DNA of 8,743 nucleotides. Origin: Phycisphaeraceae bacterium (GTDB lineage Bacteria; Planctomycetota; Phycisphaerae; Phycisphaerales; Phycisphaeraceae). The notes under the pieces were generated by a model. It ran no database searches and was not told the origin of the DNA. It worked only from the letters and a program-made list of their open reading frames with translations. Location: positions 1-8,743 of the forward strand of contig PUNN01000416.1 in the NCBI GenBank assembly GCA_003552605.1. Direction: 5' to 3'. Made by a program: the position numbers and the translations under genes. Shown one piece after another: positions 1 to 6,556 of this stretch. The stretch's first letter is position 1, and the number at the start of each line of letters is the position of its first letter.

Positions 1-34
1 ATGGCCATGCGGCGAACCCCCAATCACAGGCCGT

Positions 35-83
35 CATGGCCATCGGCTGGGGACACCCCCGGAAGCCGCTGACGCAGCCAGCC
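35..83 (+). repeat. Dispersed repeat A, copy 1
   Basis: This 49-bp element matches the reverse complement of 6508-6556 at 46 of 49 positions by direct comparison. It begins CATGGCCATCGG, contains GGACACCCCCGGAAG and ends GACGCAGCCAGCC. A shortened third version lies at 6611-6640. It lies outside genes, as do the other copies. Such conservation between distant intergenic copies suggests a REP- or MITE-like dispersed family; which class it belongs to cannot be told from one window. Confidence 0.85.
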
Positions 84-277
84 GGTTTCGCGTCTACATG
101 CGTTTGCCCTGGTTGAAGGCCATCCGTTCTCGCAGGCCGGTTGCATCAGTGCCGCAGGCCATGGGCTTTGAGCAATACCCCCTCGCCGGGGCCCGATCCC
201 GGCAGGAAGCGGGACGCAATGGCGGCAGCCCGCTACTTGCAGAGCAGTGAAGCCACTTGAGTTGCGCGGGCGGCGCG

Positions 278-295
278 TGTCATGCACCCGGGCGA
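278..295 (+). repeat. Dispersed repeat B, copy 1 (half of the palindrome)
   Basis: These 18 bases, TGTCATGCACCCGGGCGA, are an exact match to the reverse complement of 6454-6471, one arm of the perfect palindrome at 6439-6472. The second arm is absent here, so this copy cannot form the hairpin. It follows repeat A copy 1 on the same strand, the same A-then-B order seen in the cluster near 6.5 kb. Confidence 0.75.
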
Positions 296-383
296 TGGGG
301 GATTGGTGTAGATCGTTTGCGGCGGTGCGGCGGCCCATGTAGGCTTGCTCCAGCGTTGGCATGTGAACAGGTCGACCGGTGGC

Positions 384-389
384 AGGGAG
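384..389 (+). promoter_or_regulatory. Shine-Dalgarno site for the VOC gene
   Basis: AGGGAG lies 9 nt before the ATG at 399 and fixes the start of the VOC-fold gene. Confidence 0.65.
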
Positions 390-398
390 CTTTAGCTG

Positions 399-797
399 AT
401 GAAGATCGAGCACATGGCATGGCAGGTCGAGGACCCGGCCGCCGCGGCGGCGTGGTACGTCGAGCACCTGCGCTTCGAGATCAGGCGGGGCCGTGGCGAT
501 GCGGCTGTGCCGTTTTTCTTTCTCGCCGATCAATCGGGCGCGGTGATGATCGAGATTTACCGCAACCCCGCCGCACCGGTGCCCGATTACCGCGCGATGG
601 ACCCGCTGGTGCTGCACCTGGCACTGGTGAGTGACGATGTGGCCGCCGACCGCGAGCGGCTGCTCAATGCCGGCGCGATCGCGGTAAGCCACGAGACCAC
701 GCCCGCAGGGGACGAGGTGGCGATGCTGCGCGATCCATGGGGTTTTCCCATCCAACTCTGCCGCCGTGCCGAGCCAATGCTGGGGACACGGCCTTGA
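399..797 (+). CDS. VOC-fold (glyoxalase/bleomycin resistance/dioxygenase family) protein
   Basis: A 132-residue protein of the vicinal oxygen chelate superfamily, the usual length for a single two-module chain. It has two beta-alpha-beta-beta-beta halves, roughly residues 2-56 and 69-123. The first opens with KIEHMAWQV and has an AAAWYVEHLRFE helix; the second has LVLHLALVSDD and closes with RDPWGFPIQL. By position the metal ligands would be H5, E52, H73 and Q119, with Gln where many family members have Glu, so a metal site is plausible. Its reaction is not identifiable; glyoxalase I-like lyase, methylmalonyl-CoA epimerase-like, dioxygenase or resistance roles all share this fold. No signal peptide or membrane segment is seen, so it is probably cytosolic. 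The ATG at 399 is chosen because AGGGAG at 384-389 sits 9 nt upstream. The next gene follows 94 bp later with its own promoter element. Confidence 0.86.
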   Translation: MKIEHMAWQVEDPAAAAAWYVEHLRFEIRRGRGDAAVPFFFLADQSGAVMIEIYRNPAAPVPDYRAMDPLVLHLALVSDDVAADRERLLNAGAIAVSHETTPAGDEVAMLRDPWGFPIQLCRRAEPMLGTRP

Positions 798-801
798 CAG
801 G

Positions 802-833
802 TTGCGTGGGGCGGCATGCCCGTGCAATATAAT
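802..833 (+). promoter_or_regulatory. Putative promoter of the pRiA4b ORF-3-like gene
   Basis: A perfect TATAAT is present at 828-833, rare in such GC-rich DNA and well placed for a transcript with a 5' leader of about 50 nt before the ATG at 892. No -35 lies at the usual 17 bp. The best candidate is TTGCGT at 802-807 with a 20-bp spacer; a perfect TTGACA at 794-799, overlapping the VOC stop codon, is 28 bp away and too far to pair. The palindrome GGCATGCC at 813-820 sits inside the spacer. A long spacer with a central dyad resembles activator-dependent promoters of the MerR type, but that is only an analogy. Confidence 0.45.
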
Positions 834-876
834 GATTCCGCATTCGATGAAACCCGGGCAGGAGCCGTTGCCCGAC

Positions 877-882
877 AAGGAG
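877..882 (+). promoter_or_regulatory. Shine-Dalgarno site deciding the start at 892
   Basis: AAGGAG lies 9 nt upstream of the ATG at 892 and directly abuts the in-frame ATG at 883, which would be too close to be used. It therefore selects the shorter, 198-residue reading of the pRiA4b ORF-3-like gene. Confidence 0.7.
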
Positions 883-891
883 ATGCCGTTC

Positions 892-1488
892 ATGGCCGAT
901 ACTGTTCACCATCTGCGCATCGAACTCGATGGCATTGACCCGCCTATCTGGCGCCATGTCGCCGTCCCCTCCGACTTCAACCTCTATGATCTGCATGAGG
1001 TGATTCAGGTGGCAATGGGATGGGAAGATGTTCACCTTCATGAGTTCTTTCTCGCTGGCAGGGGAGGCAAGAGGCGCCGGACTTTCACGCCGAGGTTCAC
1101 GCCAATGGGGGGAGTGATCCACGATGATGACATGGAGGGAGAGGATGAAAGCGAGGTCATCCTCGGGCAACTGCTGTACCGGGCCCACATGAAATTGCAT
1201 TACGTCTATGATTTCGGTGATGGGTGGGAGCACACGATCAGGGTCATGAGGATTGCACCACGGGACCCCGAGCAGGTCTATCCCTGCTGCCTCGACGGTG
1301 CGCGCGCCTGTCCGCCTGAGGACTGCGGCGGCGTGCATGGTTACTACCGTGTCTGCGAGGAAAGCCGTGAGCGAGCGGCATCGGCGGAAGAAGAAGAGCA
1401 CGGGGACTACATTTTCGAACGCTTCGAACCGGAGGCGTTCGACCTTGATGCCACGAATCGCTGGGTGCAGGCGATGTATTCAGATTGA
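892..1488 (+). CDS. Plasmid pRiA4b ORF-3-like protein
   Basis: This 198-residue protein belongs to the plasmid pRiA4b ORF-3-like family (PRiA4_ORF3), named after an Agrobacterium plasmid gene and widespread on bacterial chromosomes; its biochemical role is unknown to me. Hallmarks seen are LRIELDGIDPPIWRHVAVP (8-26), the YDLHEVIQVAMGW helix (32-44), YDFGDGWEH (106-114), the cysteine-rich CLDGARACPPEDCGG (133-147) and FDLDATN near the end (183-189). It covers the whole domain and has no signal peptide or membrane segment, so is probably cytosolic. The frame is open back to 766, but the ATG at 892 is preferred: AAGGAG at 877-882 stands 9 nt before it, and the family homology begins just after. 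The ATG at 883 would touch that site. It converges on folC with 191 bp between stops, containing only a weak stem-loop (1496-1519). Confidence 0.93.
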   Translation: MADTVHHLRIELDGIDPPIWRHVAVPSDFNLYDLHEVIQVAMGWEDVHLHEFFLAGRGGKRRRTFTPRFTPMGGVIHDDDMEGEDESEVILGQLLYRAHMKLHYVYDFGDGWEHTIRVMRIAPRDPEQVYPCCLDGARACPPEDCGGVHGYYRVCEESRERAASAEEEEHGDYIFERFEPEAFDLDATNRWVQAMYSD

Positions 1489-1679
1489 ACGGGCGCAGCC
1501 TGCATGCTGTGCAAGGCTGGAAAGTTGGAAGGTGCTGTGCGTAAGTAAGGCCCTGCCTTGCAATGTCGCGGGCGGATGGCGCATCACAGCACAAGCGGCC
1601 CCAAGGAACTTTGAAAACAACGCACGCGCCGCGGCGGCAATGCACTGCGGCTGATGGTCGGCTCCGCAATGTGCGGGTG

Positions 1680-3218
1680 TCAGCGTTTGCGCTTGTTTGC
1701 GAGGTCGGCGAGGAACTTCTTGGTCTCACCGACAAGGTAGAAGCTGCCGGTGACCACGATCAGGTCCTCACGGCTGACGGCGCGGTTGGCGAGGCTCAGG
1801 GCGTCGGGCAGGCTCGGGGCGGTCTGCGACATCTTGCCGCAGAGGTCGCTGAAGCGGGACAGCAGGTCATCCGGCTCCATGGCGCGGGGGTTATGCCGCG
1901 ACTTGGTGAAGATCACCTTGTCGGCGCCGAGGCCGATCTGCTTGAGCATCCCCGTCACATCCTTGTCCTGGCCGCAGCCGAAGACCATCACCAGCGAGTC
2001 GTAACTGATGTGGGCCCCGAGCGCCCGGATCAGGGCCTGGATGCTCACGGCGTTGTGCGCCCCATCGATGATGATGCGCGGTTCTTTCCAGACCATCTCC
2101 ATCCGGCCCGGCAGTGTGGTCGCCGCGAGGCCGCTGACCACCTTTTCCTCCGGAAAGACGAAGCCGTGAGCCTTGAGCTTGTCCAGCAGCGCCAATGCAA
2201 GCCCGCAATTGAGCGCCTGGTGTTCGCCCTGGAGCGGCACCGCGAGATGCTCGAAGCGGCTGCTCGGCGTGGTGATGCTCACACGGGTGTGCGGGCCGAG
2301 TTCCCGGTTGGCCTCGAAACGATAGGAGAACTCGATCTGCTGCCCGGTGAATTCGAGGTCGGTCTCCTTCTGCTCAGCCACCTGCTGAAGGGCAGCGCTG
2401 ACCTCCGGCGCCTGCTGCACGCTGATGGCCGGCACCTCCTTCTTGAAGATGCCCGCCTTCTCCCGTGCGATCCCGACAAGGTCATCGCCGAGCACATTCG
2501 TATGGTCGAGGCTGATCTGCGTGATGCCGCAGGCCAGCGGCGTGATGATATTGGTCGAGTCCAGCCTGCCGCCAAGCCCCGTCTCGAGTACCGCCACATC
2601 CACTGCCTGCTCGGCGAAGTAGCACAACGCCGTGGCCGTGAGAATCTCGAAATACGTCGGTGGATCGCTCAGCGAGCCGACCTTGCCGCTGATCTCGCGC
2701 AGGATCTCGGTGAAGTCGGCGTTGCTGATCATCTGCCCGTTGATGGTGATCCGCTCGCCGAGGTTGACCAGGTGCGGGCTCGAGAACAGGCCCACGGTGT
2801 AGCCGCAGCTTTGGAGCATGCTCGCGAGCATGGCGCACGTCGAGCCTTTACCCTTGCTGCCGGCGACATGCACGCACCGCAACTGCTCCTGCGGGTTGCC
2901 GAGCGCCTCGAGCAGCTTCCGCATGCGCTCGAGGCTGAAGGTGCGGTTGTTGTACGGCACCAGGCGCATCTTCTCGAAATCAACGTGGCTGTTGAGCCAC
3001 CGCATGGCGCTGGTGTAGTTGGTGATGTTGGGCGCAGCAGCGGCCTCTGTTGTCGCCGCGGATTTGCGCGATCGGCCTGTTGTTGCGGGCTTCGTGCCAC
3101 CGGCTTTGCTGCTGCCGCTCTTGCCACCCTTGCCGGAGGTGGTGGATTTGCCGCTCGATGCAGCCGGTTTTGCGGTTGACTTAGTCTTTTTCTTGCTTGT
3201 GGTAGGGGGGCAGGCCAT
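1680..3218 (-). CDS. folC: Bifunctional folylpolyglutamate synthase/dihydrofolate synthase
   Basis: FolC is a cytosolic Mur-ligase-family enzyme that uses ATP to add glutamate to dihydropteroate and/or to extend the polyglutamate tail of folates. The protein has 512 residues. Motifs in order: lead-in SLERMRKLLEALGNP (95-109), P-loop GSKGKGST (120-127), FSSPHL (145-150), ETGLGGRLDSTN (212-223), SLDHTNVLG (236-244), REKAGIFK (252-259, containing the lysine that is carbamylated in characterised FolC, probably K254), GEHQALN (331-337), the C-terminal-domain DGAHN (385-389), FGCGQDKD (413-420) and VTGSFYLVGE near the end. Unusually, residues 1-63 form a low-complexity tail rich in Lys, Ser, Thr, Gly and Ala with 13 basic and one acidic residue; bacterial FolC normally starts close to the SLERM lead-in. 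No Shine-Dalgarno precedes the ATG, and a promoter at 3228-3256 makes a leaderless mRNA likely. The substrate preference of the two activities cannot be read from sequence. Confidence 0.97.
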   Translation of the reverse strand: MACPPTTSKKKTKSTAKPAASSGKSTTSGKGGKSGSSKAGGTKPATTGRSRKSAATTEAAAAPNITNYTSAMRWLNSHVDFEKMRLVPYNNRTFSLERMRKLLEALGNPQEQLRCVHVAGSKGKGSTCAMLASMLQSCGYTVGLFSSPHLVNLGERITINGQMISNADFTEILREISGKVGSLSDPPTYFEILTATALCYFAEQAVDVAVLETGLGGRLDSTNIITPLACGITQISLDHTNVLGDDLVGIAREKAGIFKKEVPAISVQQAPEVSAALQQVAEQKETDLEFTGQQIEFSYRFEANRELGPHTRVSITTPSSRFEHLAVPLQGEHQALNCGLALALLDKLKAHGFVFPEEKVVSGLAATTLPGRMEMVWKEPRIIIDGAHNAVSIQALIRALGAHISYDSLVMVFGCGQDKDVTGMLKQIGLGADKVIFTKSRHNPRAMEPDDLLSRFSDLCGKMSQTAPSLPDALSLANRAVSREDLIVVTGSFYLVGETKKFLADLANKRKR

Positions 3219-3227
3219 AGTTTAACC

Positions 3228-3256
3228 ATCGTACCAGATAAATAGATCGACGTCAA
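3228..3256 (-). promoter_or_regulatory. Sigma-70-like promoter of folC, probably giving leaderless mRNA
   Basis: On the minus strand TTGACG (3251-3256, 5 of 6 to consensus) is followed after exactly 17 bp by TACGAT (3228-3233, 4 of 6). Only nine bases separate the -10 from the folC ATG at 3218, so initiation 6-7 nt after the -10 would fall about three bases from the start codon. This fits the absence of a Shine-Dalgarno sequence upstream of folC. It also implies that folC is transcribed separately from the protease gene upstream. Confidence 0.6.
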
Positions 3257-3362
3257 AATCTAACACGTAAGACCCTGCGATACGTGGAGTTACATCGCCC
3301 ACCGGGTCAAATTGCCGGTGGTCATCAAGTCCATGGCTCCGCCGCGCCCTTCTCCATCCCGA

Positions 3363-3397
3363 AGCGGTGCCAACCGCTGCTCGCCAGCGGCTGGCGA
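3363..3397 (-). terminator. Tandem hairpins after the S41 protease gene
   Basis: Two perfect inverted repeats lie just downstream of the protease stop codon: TCGCCAG/CTGGCGA with a 3-base loop (3381-3397) and AGCGGT/ACCGCT with a 4-base loop (3363-3378). They are short and no run of U follows on the minus strand, so they are not a classical intrinsic terminator. They may mark a transcript 3' end or protect it from exonucleases; this role is inferred only from their position. Confidence 0.35.
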
Positions 3398-3408
3398 TGA
3401 CCGGCGGG

Positions 3409-5733
3409 TTACGGGGAGGCCGCCTCTTCCGGCTTACGCTGGATCTCGGCCAAGGCAATATCCCGGGCGACGAGGCGGGTGGTGAGCATCAGCAGCCCGG
3501 CCTCGAGTTGCGGGTCGATACCATCGGTCAGAAGCTGCTCGGCCCGCGGCGGCTCATCGTTGTCCTGATCCTCCGGCATCGCGGCGGGGCTGTCGCCGTT
3601 GTTGTCACGAAGGATGTCCAACTCTCGCCGGAAGTTGCGAACCTCCTCGACCTCGTTGAAGTTCAGCCGTATCTCGAGGTCGGGCTCGATGCCCCATGTC
3701 TCATCGCCCGGCTCGCGGTGGATCAGCCGGCCGCCGGGCAGGCGGTACTGCTGGATCGTCAGCTTCACGCGGGCGCGGGCATCATCGACCGGGAGGGGGA
3801 TCTGCACACTGCCCTTGCCCCATGACCGGCTGCCGACGACCTGGGCGCGATGGTGGTCCTGCAATGCCCCGGCGACGATCTCGCTGGCACTGGCCGAGCC
3901 GGTGTCAATCAGCACGGTCATGGGAAAGTACGGCCGCGTGCGGTCGGCCCGGGCATAGTGAGTCTCGTTTCGCATCTCGCGCGGGCCGACGGTCGAGACC
4001 AGCACGCCCTCGTTGACGAACAGGTCTGCCACCTCGGTTGCGGCGCTGAGCAGGCCACCGGGATTACCACGCAGGTCCAGCACGAGGCCGTTAAGCCCCT
4101 TGTCCTCCTCCATGCGCTCGAGCGCCTCGATCAGGTCGTCGCGGGTGTCGGGGTTGAACGTCGTCAGGCGGATGTAGCCGATCTTGAGTTCCGGGTCGAT
4201 GTAGTAGTCCCAACCGCCACCTTCCTTGCGCTGCCAGCCCATGACCGACTGGATGGCGATCGGGGCGCGCTCGATCGGCACCTCGATCGGATCATCCACC
4301 CCCGCCCGCTCGATCTCGAGGACCACTTCCGTACCCTCGGGGCCGGTGATCTCCCGCACCGCGCGGTCGAGTGACCAGCCTTCGGTGCTGCGGCCATCCA
4401 CGGTGGCGATGACATCACCGGGCTGAATGCCCGCCTGGTGGGCGGGGGTACCCTCGAGCGGGCTGGAGACGGTCAGCCGACCCTGGCGCTGCTCGATCTG
4501 GATGCCCACGCCCGTAAAGCTGCCGCGAAGGGTCCGCTCGAGATCGCTCAATTCACTCGGCCAGATCATGCCCGAGTATTCGTCCAGCGAAGCCATGGCA
4601 CCATTGGCAAGTTCGTGAATCACCACGCGCTCGGGCAGTTCAACCGTCAGACGGTTGGTCCGCAGGATGCGGTCGACGTAACCGCTGGCGGTGAGGCTGT
4701 CGATGCGGCGGTCACCGTTTTCCCGCACTTCCTGGTCGATCTGGCGAAGCTCGCGCTGCAACGTCTCGAGGGCATCGCCATCTTCCAGCCCGGAGAACGT
4801 GTCGACCAGGGCCGGGGTATCGAGGAACACCTTCAACCCGTCGATCATGCCCGCGAGCAATGGCTGGTAGCCCTCCTGTGCCACGTGCAGCCGCTCAGCG
4901 CGGAAAAGCGCATCATGCAGCATCTCGCTGGTGATGTTCTCGAGCCGGTCTTCCCAGTCTGAATCGGGCAGGTTCGGTGCCTCGGGGTCTTCTTCACCCT
5001 GACGCTTGAGATGTTCAACGTACATCTCACTGTAGTTTTCAGGTGCGTACAGCCGGATCAGGCTCACCCGCCGCTCGACCAACTTCATGGGCTCGCGATA
5101 CTTGTCCGAGTACTCGTACAACAGGTTCAACGCCCGATAGATGCCCAGCGCATCCAGCCAGTGGCGATCATCCACCGCCTTCTCCGCACGCGCGAGCACC
5201 TCCTCGACCACCTCGGTGACGTAGGGGGCTTCGAGCATCTGCTTCGGATCGGGTGCGGAGCTGCGCGCCTCGATGGCACGGTAAATCGCCTGCTCATACC
5301 GCCCCTCATCGACGGCACTTTCCATGCGCTCGATGGCCCTGTCATACGCCTCGGCCAGCCGTTCGGAACGGGCCTCCTTGTTGGCCTTGTGTCGCTTCAG
5401 GGCCTCGGCGAGGTGACCGATCAGCCGGTCATCGCCGATGCGGCCGGATTCGACCACATCGAGCATACGGATGAACTCGCCCTGCTCGGCCATGCGCGGC
5501 AGGCGCAGCAGCTCCGCGAGGTCCAGATCGGCATCGACTTCATCCTCCGCGGCGTCGACCTTCTCAGCCACATCGTCCATACGCGGGGCATCGCCGGCAT
5601 CAGCCCCGCCATTGGCAGCGTCCTCATCGGCCAAGGCCGGCCTGGTCATGGCCAGGCCCACGGCCAAGCTCAGACAGAGGAGGCTGCCAGTCAGGGTCAG
5701 AAACCACGCTCGCTTCGTTCCGATGTTCAACAT
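3409..5733 (-). CDS. Secreted PDZ-containing S41 C-terminal processing protease with long N-terminal extension
   Basis: A 774-residue S41 (carboxyl-terminal processing, CtpA/Prc-type) serine protease, which cleaves proteins near their C-termini outside the cytoplasm. Residues 1-35 look like a Sec signal peptide with basic KR, a hydrophobic core and cleavage after PALA. Residues about 36-380 are acidic and helical with no family I recognise. Then come LDEYSGMIWPSEL (384-395), a PDZ domain (about 404-486, GVGIQIE, AGIQPGDVIATVDG) and the S41 core (about 518-686). The active site is intact: Ser615 in GSASASE, Lys640 in SWGKGSVQ and Gln644, with the 25- and 29-residue spacings of CtpB (Ser309, Lys334, Gln338). 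LRGNPGG is present at 554-560. An acidic tail follows. The ATG at 5733, with GGA at 5741-5743 upstream, is preferred to an in-frame TTG at 5745 that has no ribosome site. Typical CTPs have far shorter N-terminal regions. No partner or substrate gene is evident nearby. Confidence 0.95.
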   Translation of the reverse strand: MLNIGTKRAWFLTLTGSLLCLSLAVGLAMTRPALADEDAANGGADAGDAPRMDDVAEKVDAAEDEVDADLDLAELLRLPRMAEQGEFIRMLDVVESGRIGDDRLIGHLAEALKRHKANKEARSERLAEAYDRAIERMESAVDEGRYEQAIYRAIEARSSAPDPKQMLEAPYVTEVVEEVLARAEKAVDDRHWLDALGIYRALNLLYEYSDKYREPMKLVERRVSLIRLYAPENYSEMYVEHLKRQGEEDPEAPNLPDSDWEDRLENITSEMLHDALFRAERLHVAQEGYQPLLAGMIDGLKVFLDTPALVDTFSGLEDGDALETLQRELRQIDQEVRENGDRRIDSLTASGYVDRILRTNRLTVELPERVVIHELANGAMASLDEYSGMIWPSELSDLERTLRGSFTGVGIQIEQRQGRLTVSSPLEGTPAHQAGIQPGDVIATVDGRSTEGWSLDRAVREITGPEGTEVVLEIERAGVDDPIEVPIERAPIAIQSVMGWQRKEGGGWDYYIDPELKIGYIRLTTFNPDTRDDLIEALERMEEDKGLNGLVLDLRGNPGGLLSAATEVADLFVNEGVLVSTVGPREMRNETHYARADRTRPYFPMTVLIDTGSASASEIVAGALQDHHRAQVVGSRSWGKGSVQIPLPVDDARARVKLTIQQYRLPGGRLIHREPGDETWGIEPDLEIRLNFNEVEEVRNFRRELDILRDNNGDSPAAMPEDQDNDEPPRAEQLLTDGIDPQLEAGLLMLTTRLVARDIALAEIQRKPEEAASP

Positions 5734-5977
5734 GGTCGGTTCCAAAAAAGTTGAGTTTCAGGTCAGGCTCGGGAGTCTTGCGTGCTTGTCGCTCGCGGCG
5801 GCATGGCGGGGGTCAATGCGTCTGCTGAAGCTGTCCGGTCGCCTCGCTCGCTACGGGTGTTCCCGCCATGGTCCCGGCCCCTACAAGGCCGGAGCGGTTG
5901 GGAAAGCCCCTGTGTCGGAGGCGCAACGCTCCTCCGCGGGAAGGCACCTCCACGAAAACGGGAAGCGGACGATTATA

Positions 5978-6014
5978 GGCCCCGGTCTCTACGCCTGGGC
6001 CGACGCCCGGGGGC
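5978..6014 (+). other. GC-rich foldable segment with alternative pairings
   Basis: CCTGGGC (5994-6000) pairs with GCCCGGG (6005-6011) around a CGAC loop, with one G-U pair on the plus strand. The same right-hand bases can instead pair with GGCCCCGG at 5978-5985 in an overlapping, mutually exclusive stem with one bulge. Such switching can occur in RNA leaders, but any GC-rich stretch can show it by chance, and no transcript is known. It is listed as structure only, with no assigned function. Confidence 0.25.
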
Positions 6015-6190
6015 TTGCCGTTTAGACGCGGCCAGGCCAAGGCCGGTTCGTCGGGTGACGCGTCTTGGCAGGACCGACTCCGCATCAGCGGCACCCGGCG
6101 CAGCACCGCTTCCCCAACACCTGTGGCTGAGCACCTGGAAACAGAGACGATCCATACCGCAACGGTCATCTCACGTTTCCTGCTCATGGG

Positions 6191-6235
6191 CAATTCAACA
6201 CCTAAACTATTATTTTGCAGTGATTTAATGTGTAA
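6191..6235. promoter_or_regulatory. AT-rich island, possible promoter or protein-binding region
   Basis: About 45 bases rich in A and T stand out in GC-rich surroundings. On the plus strand it contains TATTAT at 6208-6213, 5 of 6 to the -10 consensus, but no recognisable -35 at 16-19 bp. On the minus strand the motifs TTACAC and TAATAG are 17 bp apart but match consensus poorly. It could initiate transcription in either direction inside the divergent region, or bind a nucleoid protein. Confidence 0.3.
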
Positions 6236-6438
6236 GGCTGCTGCGGTGGCGGCACGCCCGCCCCGGTTTTGCAGCCCTGCGCCGGGGAGCCCGGGGCTTC
6301 GGGGTCATCGACCGGGCCCAGCCCCAGCGGTGGAGCCAACTATCCGCTGTTGCGCCGATGGGGCGTCCGGCATCGCCGCGACAGCTACAGCCGTCGCAGA
6401 ACGTCGCCGCCCAAGGCTTCTCATCCTGCATCCCCTGC

Positions 6439-6472
6439 ATGTCATGCACCCGTTCGCCCGGGTGCATGACAT
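6439..6472. repeat. Dispersed repeat B, copy 2 (perfect palindrome)
   Basis: The arms ATGTCATGCACCCG (6439-6452) and CGGGTGCATGACAT (6459-6472) are perfect 14-bp inverted repeats around the 6-base spacer TTCGCC. One arm with spacer recurs exactly at 278-295. It lies downstream of repeat A copy 2 when read on the minus strand. As RNA it would form a strong hairpin; as DNA it could be an operator-like dyad or part of a repeat family. No U-tract follows on either strand, so a terminator role is not supported. Confidence 0.85.
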
Positions 6473-6507
6473 ATGTGGTGGGGTCCCTTTGCAGCCAGAG
6501 AAGGGTT

Positions 6508-6556
6508 GGCTGGCTGCGTCAGCAGCTTCCGGGGGTGTCTGCAGCCGATGGCCATG
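6508..6556 (-). repeat. Dispersed repeat A, copy 2
   Basis: Read on the minus strand, these 49 bp match repeat A at 35-83 with only three substitutions: one in the AAGC[C/T]GCTG segment and two in the GG[G/C][G/A]ACACC segment. It is inverted relative to copy 1 and is followed on its own strand by palindrome B (6439-6472). Confidence 0.85.

Larger units (their letters stand above)
1..398. other. Intergenic region without a credible gene
   Basis: No reading frame here looks like a known protein or has a convincing ribosome binding site; the open frames are the usual by-product of high GC. The stretch carries one copy of the 49-bp dispersed repeat A (35-83) and a half-copy of palindrome B (278-295), both of which recur near 6.4-6.7 kb. 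No tRNA or other RNA gene was recognised. The only gene signal is the Shine-Dalgarno AGGGAG at 384-389 that serves the gene starting at 399. Confidence 0.6.

Noticed and set aside
766..891. Upstream extension of the pRiA4b ORF-3-like protein to 240 residues
   Set aside because: The extra residues overlap the VOC gene and the TATAAT promoter and have no family homology; AAGGAG favours 892.
24..893. Minus-strand open frame of 289 codons covering the VOC gene
   Set aside because: The translation is low-information, Arg/His/Pro-rich, and antisense to a well-supported VOC gene.
1496..1519. Stem-loop CAGCCTGCA/TGCAAGGCTG as a terminator between convergent genes
   Set aside because: The stem has a bulge and no U-tract follows on either strand; it may be chance.
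1563..3179. Long plus-strand open frame (538 codons) opposite folC
   Set aside because: It lies antisense to a complete FolC with all catalytic motifs, has no ribosome site or recognisable domain, and is explained by GC-rich codon use on the opposite strand.
5734..5745. TTG at 5745 as the start of the S41 protease
   Set aside because: No ribosome site precedes it, and it adds only four residues with an acidic Glu ahead of the signal peptide; ATG at 5733 is better placed.
5900..5960. CGGGAAGGC resembling part of a cobalamin riboswitch
   Set aside because: The other conserved boxes of that riboswitch are absent and no cobalamin gene follows.
5813..6193. Minus-strand open frame of 126 codons in the divergent region, starting beside the AT-rich island
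   Set aside because: Its placement behind an AT-rich stretch was tempting, but there is no Shine-Dalgarno, no recognisable domain, and the composition is like the random frames around it.
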